Both the position numbers and the translations under genes were made by a program. Shown here piece after piece: positions 44,191-55,397 of a DNA stretch of 64,000 nucleotides (its first letter is position 1; every line of letters begins with the position of its first letter). Origin of the DNA: Larix kaempferi (lineage: Eukaryota; Streptophyta; Pinopsida; Pinales; Pinaceae); NCBI GenBank assembly GCA_027924585.1, contig BSBM01000386.1, forward strand, positions 3,930,001 through 3,994,000, in the 5' to 3' direction. The notes beneath the pieces are model-generated. The model saw only the letters and a program-made list of their open reading frames with translations. It made no database searches and was not told the DNA's origin.

Positions 44191-45487
44191 ATTGCCAATT
44201 TTTTCCATTTTCAGTCTGTCGTCATTTGATATGTCAATTTATTTTATTTTGACCTTTAAATCCATCCACTCTGGGGCTTGGTTTTCATTGATTGGTCTTT
44301 CACCTTCTTTCGCCTCCATGAATGCTTGCGGAAAATATTTTTTTGATAATATTTTTGGCTCCTTTTTCTACAGTCTCCACCTTAAAAGCTGCTTTAACTG
44401 GCTTTGACATAGCTGGGTGATCTTTTCTCCACTGGAAACTCTTTCCAACTATTTTCTTCGTTTCTAATCACAGTCCTGTCGAATGCTAGATATATTTCTA
44501 CTGAATGTTATGGAAGACAACTGTTTGTTAAGCAATTGGCTTCTTTGTTTCTGTTACTCCATTTTTTGTCGGTTGTAGAAACCTTTTAATTTGGTTGCTC
44601 GCCTCAGTCAGCTGCTCTTCCTTTGGGGAAAACTAGAATTCTTTGATGAAATTTTCTTTAAGTTCTTTCCAAACGAAGGTCTCACCTCTTGCTTATTCCA
44701 TCTTTTACCATTTATTTGGAAATTCATCGAGTGTGTTTGGAAATAGATGCAGCCAAGCTCTCTCATATTTATACCCCAGTCTCCTCCACTCTTTTTCGCA
44801 TTTTCCTATATGAGCTTCAGGATCTTGTCCCTGTGTAAAAGTTTGGATTTCTGCCTGAGCTGTCAATTTTTGGCCTCCAAATCTTCCAACAAAGTATGCT
44901 AACGCAGTAGTCCATGTTTGGAGTCTAGTTTGGTGTGTGTCCAACCATATCGCGGCTTGACCCGTAAACTTCTCGACCAAACTATCCAATTTTCCTTGTT
45001 CTTCGACATGTTTTGAAACTTCCTCGACATGTGCTGACAGAGATTCTTGTTCCTTGTAATGCAACGCAAGAGTATGTGTTGGTTCATTTTTCGCTGATGC
45101 AAGAGTTGGATATTCACGAATTTTCCTCTCGAATATCTTTGGAATGGTCGAGATTGAAAAACATTCCTTGACTTCCTTTTTAGAGATGGCTTCTATTGTC
45201 CAACACTCTTTTTCTTGAAGTTCATAATTTTCTAATTGCCAGTTGTAAAGTTCTACGTCGGAGTTACATCCGACTGATGCAGGGTCTCTGAGGTAGAATT
45301 TTCCTTGTGCATTTGGTTCAACATAATCACCATTATTATGTACTTGATATAGTTTTCTTATATCATTTTCATCCTCCATAGGTTCAGACCATGGTTCTCC
45401 CTGAGATGGGAAGATTGGTACTATCACCTTTTGATCGCTTCCTTTCAATTTAATGCAACCCTTATCAGGTGAGATTGAGGTTTTCAT
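44191..45487 (-). pseudogene. gag-like domain between protease and RT (element A)
   Basis: A 260-codon open stretch (45487-44705). After an N-terminal 90 codons of protease-tail type ('MKTSISPDKGCIKLKGSDQK') it has an acidic linker and then 'AEIQTFTQGQDPEAHIGKCE', 'EWRRLGYKYERAWLHLFPNT' and 'WLDTHQTRLQTWTTALAYFV', the text of a retrotransposon gag domain. A degraded tail reaches RT. The same order is found in B, so this is a lineage trait rather than an accident. Confidence 0.75.
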
Positions 45488-45488
45488 T

Positions 45489-45863
45489 TTTTGGCCCCAT
45501 GGTTGACCAACTAGGGATGGAAAAGAACTAGCTCCACCTTTTTATTTATGATCTCAAAATCTAATTTTGTATTGATTTCTTTTATGGATGTTTCAACTTC
45601 TCTCCATACTCCAATCAGTTCAATCAGTCCTTGACCAACAAACTTCAAATAAATGCTCGATTCTTGCAACTGCGGTCAACCTAATTGGTATGAAGTATCA
45701 CGAGTCATGATGTTATCTTGCGAACCAAAATCAAGTACGACTTGTCGGATATGGTATCCTTGTATCTCGAGGTCGATGAGAGGGTCGGCATCATTTGTAT
45801 CTTTTTGATTCAGTCGAAAAATGTTTTTAGCTTGTCTTTGTGTGACAAATTTATTCTTTATAT
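45489..45863 (-). pseudogene. Retropepsin of element A
   Basis: 'DPLIDLEIQGYHIRQVVLDF' continues GSQDNIM, keeping the catalytic Asp in DFGS. Upstream IKNKFVTQRQ joins across E to 'RKLIELLHNT' at 51623. A stop near 45675 separates it from the rest. Confidence 0.82.
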
Positions 45864-46560
45864 TGTTAGAACAGTAATCCATACTTAGTACCATAGTCCA
45901 TAACCATAGTCAATTTTTAATGCTCATGTGCTTCATTACACCATAGTTTGGACTAGGTGACTTTAGTTGGTCAAATACCCACATTTGAGAGTGTTCACAC
46001 CCACTTCCAAGCAAACCAATTCACCCAACCTCCTATTTTGTCCACATGTGCACCCTCATTAAATGCTGGAGCGCTCTCTCTCCTTGATTTGGGGAATTGC
46101 TGTTGACTAGGAGTGCTAGGGTGGATTTTGCCCAATTTTGGCTAGATTTGGAGCATTTATTGCTCCCTTGGTCCTCCCAAACACCTCTATTTGCTCACCC
46201 ACACCTGCCTTGGCCTCATTAATGACCCAGCATGCTTTATCCACCTTCACACCTGAATTCATGACTGTTTGGGATGATTAGGACTGAGTTGGACCCACCT
46301 AGAAGGGATTGAGGCCAATTTGGCAATTTTGACTTGTACACTCATCTTGAGCTATCTAATGCTCTCAAATTTCTCATGGATGTAATAAAAACCTGTTCTT
46401 AACATTTTCACATTTTAGATAGTCAGTTAATGAAAAGATTGAGTTCACATTGTGTGTAAAATTGTCTCCTTTTTCAAGCTTTTTCACTGGTTTTGCAAAT
46501 AATTTGATTTTGTGAGGTTCTCCATAGCTCCTAGATCTTACTGTGATCAAAATACTCACA
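45864..46560 (+). repeat. 5' LTR of element E (697 bp)
   Basis: TGTTAGAACAGTAATCC...AAATACTCACA. By eye it differs from the 3' LTR at about 30-35 positions (4-5%), clustered at 46410-46440. Confidence 0.95.
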
Positions 46561-46573
46561 TGGTATCAAAGCC
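46561..46573 (+). other. Primer binding site of element E
   Basis: TGGTATCAAAGCC after the LTR's CA; one change from the TGGTATCAGAGCC complement of initiator methionine tRNA. Confidence 0.93.
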
Positions 46574-46700
46574 ATTGTGGATTTAGTGAGTTGCAGATCA
46601 ATATTGAGCATTGAACTACATTCTAGAGAGGATTTCCAGATAAAAATTGAGTGTTTTTTGCAGGTGTTTCAGTAGTTTTCTCACCATTAACGCAGTAGTA

Positions 46701-47640
46701 ATGGAAGCAAACCAAATGTTGCTCACACCCTTCAATTTATTCGATTGGAAGGCTGAAATGGTTATCAAACTGAGATCTAAGGGTCTCTATAGAGTAACCA
46801 TGGGCACAGAAGTGGAGCCAAACTCTGCTGTGGAGAAAGCAAAGTACTACAATCGACTTGATGAAGCTTATGGATTGCTATGCCTGAGCATTTCGAGGGA
46901 ACTCTTGTTTCATACAGACAGTTTGACAACCCCCAATGAAGTATGGGTGAAGCTAGAATCACTCTTTGGGAAAACTGATGAACTGAGAGGCCACTAGCTT
47001 GAAAACAAGCTCATTAGCTTGAGCCCGGCGCATTTTGAAACTATCCAAGAGTTCTTCACTAAGTTCAAGTCACTAGTGCTTCAACTGCAATAATGTGGAA
47101 TTGTTAAGAAGGAGGAACAACTGATTCTATCCATCCTTTCAAAGCTAGGCACAGAGTTTTCTGTATTTGTTAGCACATTTCACTCAGACAAGATGACCCT
47201 TCGAAATTGGCAAATGCCATCACTAGCTACCTTCATGGAGTGTCTCACTCAGGAGCAGGACAAACTAGTTCAGATGGGCACCATAAAATCAAAGGACCAA
47301 GCATTGGCAATGGGTGTTTCAAATGCCAACAAAGGCAAGCAGAAATCCAAGAATTCGAGGTAGCCAGAGAAGAGGAAGTTTGACAAGACCAAGTCTACAG
47401 ATGGAGGTTCGAATCTGTCAAAGGAGAAGGACAAGGAGGGAAAGGAAAAAACCAAATGCACCTATTGTCATAAGGGATGGCATCCCGAGAGCGCATGCAT
47501 GAAGAAAACCATTGACTCAATGGCACAGCTGCTGGAGAAGAACAACATCCCAGTCCCTGAGGGCGCAAGGAAGAAAGAGAGAACCTCAAATACGGACAAT
47601 AAGGAGAAATGTCATGCTTTGGTAGTAGGTATTTCGAATC
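46701..47640 (+). pseudogene. gag of element E
   Basis: Starts 'MEANQMLLTPFNLFDWKAEM' at the ATG 46701, the usual copia gag opening (position-specific Trp in a FDWK context), then 'PNEVWVKLESLFGKTDELRG', a UBN2-type region, and a CCHC knuckle CTYCHKGWHPESAC at about 47457-47498. In-frame stops at 46995, 47091 and 47361. Gag forms the virus-like particle in the cytoplasm. Confidence 0.9.
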
Positions 47641-48040
47641 CCTCATCCTTTATAATTGATTCAGGAGCTTCCAGACATATGGTTTCATCCAGAGAGATCT
47701 TCTCTTCTATGCATTCGAATGGTGGCCCAACAGTTCGAATGGGAGATGATTCAGAAATCCAGACCAAGGGGATTGGTAGGATTGACATGGAGCATGGCTA
47801 TTTCAGTGATGTGCTCTATGTACCTTCATTGGCTGCAAATTTGCTATCAGTTTATCAAATGACCCATATAGGAGAAGCCAAGAGAGTAACATTTACTCCA
47901 AATTTGGTAGAAATCTCAGAAATTTCTTCAAATCAAGTTGTGGCAGTGGGGTATGCTGATCATGAAGAGAGAATTTACAAATTCTCCAATTTCATTACAA
48001 ATTCTAGTGACCATGCTCTTGTCTCTCATGCCAACGATAC
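47641..48040 (+). pseudogene. Aspartic protease of element E
   Basis: 'SFIIDSGASRHMVSSREIFS' has an intact DSGA active site at 47658. Further 'TKGIGRIDMEHGYFSDVLYV' and 'SLAANLLSVYQM' are the conserved copia protease blocks. No stop within this stretch. Confidence 0.93.
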
Positions 48041-49140
48041 CTCCAAGTTGTGGCATGAAATATTTGGCCACATGAACTACAAATATCTCTAGACATTGCA
48101 CAAGGACGAGATGGTGGAAGGGCTTCCAGTAATCAAATCTTCAAATGGTGCATGCATTGGTTGTGTAGTTGGAAAGCATCCTGAGCGTAGCTATGAGAAG
48201 GGAATGGCAAGGAGAGACACTCAACCACTTGGATTGGTACATTCAGACCTCATTGGTCCTCTTCCCACTCCATCATATGGTGGATCAAGGTATGTACTCA
48301 CATTCATAGATGACTACTCTCGATTCTGTTGGGTTTACTTCCTTAAATTGAAATCAGAAGTGTTTGAGAAATTGAAGATTTGGAAGGCCTTAGTGGAGAA
48401 TCATAGTGGTCATAACATAAAGATCCTTAGGACTAATAATGGAAAGGAGTATGTGAACAATAACATTCAGCGTCTTTGTGAGGAATGTGGCATCCAAATG
48501 CAACATTCAATCCCCTACACACCTCAACAAAATGGTGTGGCAGAGAGGAAAAATAGATCTCTCAAAGAGATGGCCACTTGCATGATTGAAGCTAGGGATC
48601 TAATCCCTAAGATATGGGAAGAAGCCATCAATTGTGCTGCTCATATTCAGAACAGATCCTTTCACAAATCAGTCAAAGGAAAAACCCCCTACGAGGCATG
48701 GTTTGGCCAAAAACCAAATGTGTCAAATTTCAGAATTTTTGGGTCTAGAGCATGGGCTCGAATTCCATCAGAAAAGAGGAAGGCTTTGGAGCCACAGAGT
48801 AGAGAATGTATCATGGTTGGATATGGTGAATACACAAAGGGCTACAAGCTCTTTGACACATCCACACTCAAAACTTTCATTGAGAGAAGTGTGCAATTCG
48901 AAGAAGAACCAATTCCTGATTTTGAGCTTGCACTGGGGGAAAGCTCTTCTCCTCCACACCTTAATGAAATTAGTGATGATTCCACTTCTGATTTTTCTGA
49001 TATTTCTGAAGATGACATGGATGAATATGACATTTTTGTACATCAGTCACCATCAAGGCCCAAGTGGGTTGAAAAAATCATACAAGCTGCAGGTGAATTG
49101 GTAGGCAATCCCCAAGAGCCTAGGAAGACTAGATCTCAAC
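48041..49140 (+). pseudogene. Integrase of element E with one catalytic Asp replaced
   Basis: The HHCC domain is at 'LWHEIFGHMNYKYL', a stop (48090), then 'ACIGCVVGKHPE'. The core has 'GLVHSDLIGPLPTP' (Asp, 48246) and 'QQNGVAERKNRSLKEMATCM' (Glu, 48543), but the middle residue reads RTNNGKEY instead of RTDNG: Asn at 48435. The C-terminal part 'RIFGSRAWARIPSEKRKALE' is well kept. An acidic linker leads to RT. Confidence 0.92.
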
Positions 49141-49199
49141 CAATCAATGCTTCCTTTGTAGATGAAAGTGAACTTGCTGATCATTGTTATATGATTATT

Positions 49200-50831
49200 G
49201 GATATGATCCAACATCATATCAGGAAGCTCATCATGATCCAAGGTGGAGAACAATAATGCAAGAAGAATTCCAATCTCTCCAAGAGAACAAAACATGGGA
49301 TTTGCTGCCTCTTCCTCCCAAGAGGAAACTTGTGCAATGTAAGTGGATTTTTCGAACCAAACCTGTTGCTGATGGTTATGATCTGAAGTATAAGGCTAGT
49401 TTGGTGGATAAGGGCTACTCACAGATCCATGGTGTGGATTATACAGAGACCTTTGCACCGGTTGCAAAGATGGACTCAATTAGACTAGCTCTAGCCATGG
49501 CAGCTAGTAAGGGTTGGGAAGTTCACCATATGGATGTTAAAAGTGCATTCTTACATGGTGAGCTACAGGAAGAGATCTATATGAAGCAACCTAAAGGATT
49601 CCAATAGGATCCCACACTTGTTTGCAGGTTGAAGAAGTCATTCTATGGACTCAAGCAAGCCCCTAGGGCTTGGTATGCCAAAATGGATGCTTTTTTGCTC
49701 TCAATTGGTTTCTGTCGATGCAAGTCTGATCCAAATGTTTATTTGAAGAAATGTGATGATAATTTTCAGGTCATCATACTGTATGCTGATGATATTTTAA
49801 TTACAGGGATCTGCAACAAACAAATTGGCTCAATTAAAGCTTCTTTGCATAGTGAATTTGCCATGAGCGACCTAGGATTGCGAAGGAAAGTTTTGGGTTT
49901 GGAAATTGAGCAATTTGAGAGAGGTATATTGCTGAGTCAACCTAAGTGTGCTTCAAACCTGTTATTGAAGTTTAAAATGGCTGAATGTAAGGTAGCCAAG
50001 TGCCCATTCCTTTCAGGCATAAAACTAGGTGAATTTGAAGGCTCTCCATTGGTGGATTGCACACTCTACAGGCAGCTAGTTGGAAGCTTGTTGTACCTTA
50101 CACATACAAGACCTGATTTGTATTATGTTGTAAGTGTTGTAGCAAGATATATGCAGCATACACATGAGATCCATTGGAAGGCAGCCAAAAGGATCCTTCA
50201 ATATGTCCAAGGAAAAAAGAGTCGTGGGGTACACTATCCAGCTGGTTCTTCACTACAACTAGTTGGATTTTCTTATTCCGATTGCGCTGGAGATCCCATG
50301 GATAGAAAGTCCACTTCAGGTTTTGTTTTTATGTTTGCTGAAGGTCCCATTTTATGGTCAAGTAAGAAACAACATACCATTTCACTTTCATCAGCAGAGG
50401 CCGAGTACAGGGCAGCAGTGAACGCAACCACACAGTGTGTTTGGTTGCAAGGCATTCTTCGGGAGTTTGGTGTTTCTATTGATTCTCCAACCAACATTTG
50501 GGTGGATAATCAGAGTTCCATCAAGATATATACTAATCCAGTACAGAGGAAAAGAAAAAATCACATTGAAATCCATATGCACTACATTTGGGGCTTGGTG
50601 CATAACAGGGTGATTTCCTTGCAGTATTGCCCATCCACCGAGCAAACTGCAGATATTTTCACCAAGTTTTTTACTGAGAAGACCTTCACTCACTTGAGGG
50701 ATTTGCTTGGAGTGAGTGATGGATGGTTATTGCTTCAATTTAATTGTAGGTTCATCCCGATGTCCATTTTAGAGGGAAGTTTTTATCCCATGTGGTTTTA
50801 CTTCTTGTCCTCGGTTTATATGGACAAATAA
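49200..50831 (+). pseudogene. RT and RNase H of element E
   Basis: 'EEFQSLQENKTWDLLPLPPK', 'GVDYTETFAPVAKMDSIRLA', 'MDVKSAFLHGELQEEIYMKQ', a stop at 49605, 'YGLKQAPRAWYAKMDAFLLS', catalytic YADD (49782-49793), 'YRQLVGSLLYLTHTRPDLYY'. RNase H: 'DRKSTSGFVFMFAEGPILWS', 'SLSSAEAEYRAAVNATTQCV', 'WVDNQSSIKIYTNPV' and 'EQTADIFTKFFTEKTFTHLR'. Both RT aspartates and the RNase H acidic residues are present. 400 codons are open after the stop. Confidence 0.95.
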
Positions 50832-50916
50832 AAATTCTATTTGTAATGAGGTGACTTGAGCCTTTGTTGCCAAGGCCTCCCACTTATTTTTTCATGAGTT
50901 GTACTAATTTCTAGTT

Positions 50917-51622
50917 AAGGGGGGGTGTTAGAATAGTAATCCATACTTAGTACCATAGTCGATAACCATAGTCAATTTTTATTGCTCATGTGCTTCATTA
51001 CACCATAGTTTGGACTAGGTGACTTTAGTTGGTCAAATACCCACATTTGAGAGTGTTCACACCCACTTCCAAGCAAACCAATTCACCCAACCTCCTGTTT
51101 TGTCCACAAGTGCACCCTCATTAAATGCTGGAGCGCTCTCTCTCCTTGATTTGGGAAATTGCTGTTGACTAGGAGTGCTAGGGTTGATTTTGCCCAATTT
51201 TGGCTAGATTTGGAGCATTTATTGCTCCCTTGGTCCTCCCAAACACCTCTATTTGCTCACCCACACCTGCCTTGGCCTCATTTATGACCCATCATGCTTC
51301 AGCCACCTTCACATATGAATTCGTGACTGTTTGGGATGATTAGGACTGAGTTGGACCCACCTAGGGGGGATTGAGGCCAATTTGGCAATTTTGACTTGTA
51401 CACTCATCTTGAGCTATCTAATGCTCTCGAATTTCTCATGGATGTAATAAAAACCTATTCTTAACATTTTTAGATGTTAGACAATTATTTAATGAAAATA
51501 TTAAGTTCACATTGTGGGTAAAATTGTCTCCTTTTTCAAGCTTTTTCATTGGTTTTGCAAATAATTCAATTTTGTGAGGTTCTCCATAGCTCCTAGATCT
51601 TACTGTGATGAAAATACTCACA
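50917..51622 (+). repeat. Polypurine tract and 3' LTR of element E
   Basis: AAGGGGGGG at 50917-50925 primes plus-strand synthesis in such elements. The LTR 50926-51622 is 697 bp, TGTTAGAATAG...AAATACTCACA. Confidence 0.95.
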
Positions 51623-52530
51623 GGTATTATGCAACAACTCAATTAATTTTCTTGCAGCTTCTTCTTTAGTGATTACATTAAACAATTCATTAAGTGCTTC
51701 ATGTGGACTTTCTTCGTGATCTTCTTGTGTTTCCAATTCAGAAAATATGTCAGATGCATTTTTAAACAAAGATTTTTGTTTAGTAGGATTTGGATAATCC
51801 TCTTTGCTTATTATTTTTCTTATTTGTGGGTTGTCTTGACCAATGCGAGTGGCTTGTCTAGTTACAATTTGCAAATTCTTGGTCCTAATCACATCACATT
51901 TTGGAACACACGACAATACATTAACATTATTTTTATTCATTATTTTCTCAATCATGATAGGGAAATCCTCCAAGAAGTGATCGCCTACCCCACATTTAGT
52001 ACAAAATTTTAGATCCGTTTGATCTTTATAGGGACAGTCAGCATGTTGGTCTTCTTCAATGAGACAAGTATAACATTGTCTAGGTCATTGAGGACGGGGA
52101 TCTTGAACGCCACTGCCACGACTTCGGCCTTGGTATCCTCCGCATCGATTGCAGTTATCATTCTTCCAATCATATCTCCTTCTATCGTACCTTAGATGTC
52201 TATCATATCTGTCATTCCGTTCATACCAATCATTTATTTCATTCCTGTCATTTCGATCATATCTGTCATTTCTTTCATTTCTATCATTTCGCTGCTCGAT
52301 AGAATGTTTCTGTTACACCGCATGATAGTTCTGCTTATTCTTAATTTTTAGATGGCATTCTGCTATAGAATGAGTATTGAATTCACATGTCTGACACTAT
52401 TTGGATTTCATATTCTTCATATTGTATGGGCAGTCATTTGTTGTATGTAAGTCATAGTCTTGACAGATATCATAGAAACATCTTGTTTGAACAAGTCAAA
52501 CATCTTGTCGTTGATCCTCCATACCACAAT
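51623..52530 (-). pseudogene. gag zinc-knuckle region of element A
   Basis: From the right, knuckle-like motifs are CQDYDLHTTNDC (degenerate), CQTCEFNTHSIAEC, CYTCLIEEDQHADC and CTKCGVGDHFLEDF (last Cys to Phe). Between the second and third is a striking run of Arg, Asn, Asp and Tyr ('NDRYDRNDRNEINDWYERND', about 52180-52310), coded by a 15-bp-like repeat. The 51973-51593 stretch is open ('LFKNASDIFSELETQEDHEE', 'LNELFNVITKEEAARKLIEL') and ends at E. Confidence 0.83.
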
Positions 52531-53560
52531 TGTCTTTTGTATGTCCTGAAGTAGAACATTTTGTACACCAAACATCCGGTCCTTTCATACTTATATCTCG
52601 GATAGACTATTGCATACTATTTAGTCTCTCTTTAATGTGTCTATCAACATGTACCAAAGGATATTCATCGTCCATTTCAATTTCTAGGGCCTTTGTCAAG
52701 GCGTCTTTATATGAATTGATGTTCTACCAACGGACGCGCACTTTGATCTTTCATATAAGTCCAACAATGAACCATTTAATTAAGAGTTTTTCTTTGATGT
52801 CGTAATTAATATGGCTCAAGAGATCTTTAAACCTCTTGTCATATTCTTTGACAGTCTCTGTCGGTCTTTGGACTGTTGTCTTTAATTTTTCAGCAGCCAA
52901 GTATTTTGCATCCAAAGTTTTGAAGAAAGATAGGAAGGTTTTCTTGATTTATGCCTTCGTTGCGATTGGTGTTTTATCAATGTAGCCCATGTACCATGTG
53001 AGTGCTCTTTTCGCAAAGAGCCAACAAACTGAACCATCTGTGGTTCTTCACTGGTGATTAGATTGGTTGTCCATATTGATTCCCACATGAACCAATGTCA
53101 TTCGGGATATTCATCACCCTCGTAAAACAGAAGGTGAGTTGTCGTATGCGACATGTATGCTACTTCGATCGATAAATCAACTGGTGGGGTCAGTGGGTTA
53201 TTATCTAAGACAGAATTAGGTGTTGAGTTATCTTCAATGAGTACTATTTCCAACTTATTATTGATAATAGGTTCTCTACCTTCACTGCTAGATTCTAGAA
53301 CTTCTGTTAGTTCATTGGGTGTCGAAAATCTACTTTGTTCTGATGCTCCTGTTGAAATCCAGGAAAAATTCTGCGCAATCGGGATTTTTCTTCTTTTCGT
53401 CAGTTCCGATGAACTCAATGATTCACTCAATGCTAGTAGTGGTAGGGGGGTGCTTCTACATGCTCTAAATAAAGTATATGGAAGCTTCTATTGGAAAAAT
53501 TGGGATGAAACATCACCCAGTTTCCTTCTTCTGGTCGATGAATTAACAATCTGTTGAATT
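52531..53560 (-). pseudogene. gag capsid region of element A
   Basis: Open pieces include a Ser/Asn-rich N-terminal part (53430-53098, 'VLESSSEGREPIINNKLEIV'), then 'WESIWTTNLITSEEPQMVQF' and 'VGSLRKEHSHGTWATLIK', and degraded text to 52530. The motif style is that of a gag capsid domain. Many stops; assignment rests partly on position. Confidence 0.68.
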
Positions 53561-54659
53561 CATCACCTTCAATACTTTTTCGACTCCAAATTCCCGAATG
53601 GCCAGCATGGATTCCTAGATATTCTTCAACAATGTATTGCAGTCAGATGCTTTGATTAAGATGCAGCGGAGAAGGGGGAGTTATTACCTCAGGTATATTA
53701 ACTTGGAGAGCACTACCTCGCTCTATCCACAAGTCTTCGTCCATCGGTGACAGATCTTCATTGACGCCCTGATCCTCGCGGGCTCGACTCGAATTTGGCA
53801 GATATCCTTCTGCATCTATCACTATACCTAGTTCTCATTTCTTTCGGAGTGCAATGGCCTACTCCTTTAGTTCTTCTTGTCTTTTTCTTCTCTTCTCTCG
53901 CTCAATATTCTGGATGTCCGAAGTGCTTTTACGACTCATTTCTCTATCTTTTTCGAATCTGTTGGATCTCTCACTGCTGGTCATGTCGCATTTTTCATAT
54001 GTCGAGCTATGTCATGCATATACTCCATTAGAACATGTTTGTCCATCCCCCAATGCCGGCCTGAAGTTCTCTAGGAAACTGGGGAAGTGCGGGACTTCAT
54101 TTGCTCAGAAAATACTCCAACTTGCACTCTTATATGAATTTCTTCCACTAACATTTTTTTTACTCCCAATTTGAGTTTGGAACTGGTGGGATCAATAATG
54201 GTCGCATATTGACAATGTGCACAGTTCCTTTTTCAATCAAAAGTTTGAACAAAAGAGTCGGCAAGGAACACAGGAATTGGTCGGTGAGTTCGGTGAAAAA
54301 TATTCGCCGTACGTCGTCAACAGATACAAGTTCTTCAACCGCACATTCTTCACAGAACTCATCAGTAATCTTCTAGCACCATTCCGACAAATTTGTACGA
54401 CCTCCGTTGATCAGCTTCGTGATTAATTCACGCTCCTTTTCATATGCATGTCTTCTCATCCAGGAGTTTCTTTAGCGCAAGCGGCACGGATTCCATGAAC
54501 TTCTCATGAGTCTCAGAAAATAATTTATCCCTTTCTTGGGCAATCGTCAACTTGTTCCTACGTGCATAGCTTTGCAGGTAGTTAGCGATATTTCTCTCCC
54601 ACCATTATTTAATCTCTTTTTCTGGTATCATTGATCATGCTCACTATCTCTTTATGTAT
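53561..54659 (-). other. gag start or leader of element A
   Basis: About 1.1 kb between the readable gag and the primer site. Short open stretches exist on both strands but I cannot assign any. It probably holds the N-terminal gag, now degraded, plus the leader. Confidence 0.45.
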
Positions 54660-55008
54660 GCATCACCGACAATGGAACCAATGTTGTAGTCGAGGGGGTT
54701 GCATTGTTACTAGTGATAAATATTATATTATAAGAAAACAGACACACGATGCAGATACAAGAGACAAGAAGATGGAGAGAACACGAGCCTTTTATTACTC
54801 AGCAAGATGCAAAATAGTACATAAGAACAAATCTAAGATAACCCAATACATCATCTCACCAACCTATATATATGTTTTACATATGGTTATGTAACCGCTT
54901 GTTGGCTTAACCGACCGACCCGACCTATAGTGGTCGACACAACTTTCGACATGTTTTACAACTGGTTGGGCATAGAACCTAGTTGACAAGCCGACATAGG
55001 CTCCTTCA
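54660..55008 (-). repeat. Primer site and 5' LTR of element A
   Basis: The minus strand has ...GACTACAACA then 'TTGGTTCCATTGTCGGTGAT', a primer site like B's. The LTR starts at 54682 on the plus side (TGTTGTAGTCGAGG). Its outer end is uncertain: CTTCA at 55008 (minus TGAAGGAGCC) or GACA at about 54996. No second copy exists in the window. Confidence 0.65.
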
Positions 55009-55389
55009 ACTGAAAATTGCATGATTTTTCTGATCAAAGGTAGAGCAGCAGATAGAGAAATGACACCTCAGGGAAGCCAGACAAGGTGGACCTTGGGAAC
55101 AAAAGCAGAGCAGAGTAGAAGACTTGTGCGAAGGCATAGAGGAAGGGGGACTCACTAGAACACTAGATCAGAGGATCATGCCACAGAGAGGAGAAACACA
55201 CTGAGAAAATAGAGATTTACTTATTTACATTGTAATAGGCTAAGGCCGACTTGTTTAATTATTGTCATGTAACTTTGTAGTAGTGACACGTAATTGAAGC
55301 CAACTTCTTGGAATTTTCAGTTCACATATAGTTTATGTGAACATTTGTGTGTTCACTGTGTTTTATTGTTAAGCAAGAGGGTCCAATCG
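55009..55389. other. Unassigned segment between A and H
   Basis: No coding signal. Holds a short hairpin TTCACATA/TATGTGAA near 55321-55340. It may be part of an LTR of either neighbour or an older remnant. Confidence 0.4.
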
Positions 55390-55397
55390 ACCTGATC

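Larger units (their letters stand above)
45864..51622 (+). mobile_element. Ty1/copia retrotransposon E, full length
   Basis: Two 697-bp LTRs, primer site, polypurine tract and one uninterrupted frame from 46701 to 50831 holding gag, protease, integrase, RT and RNase H in copia order. The frame has five stops and no frameshift. Flanks TATAT (left) and GGTAT (right) match in three of five bases; continuity of A's protein across E shows the insertion point is right. This is the most intact element in the window. Confidence 0.95.
14300..55008 (-). mobile_element. Ty3/gypsy retrotransposon A, split by elements B and E
   Basis: A survives in three pieces: 14300-16591, 43735-45863 and 51623-about 55008. 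Minus-strand order is 5' LTR, primer site, gag, zinc knuckles, protease, a gag-like domain, RT, RNase H, integrase. The RT reading frame breaks at GYNQVPIA (right of B) and resumes at IAKEHQ (left of B); the protease region breaks at 'IELLHNT' (right of E) and resumes at IKNKFVTQRQ (left of E). The 3' LTR is missing. Stops are scattered through all genes. Confidence 0.9.
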
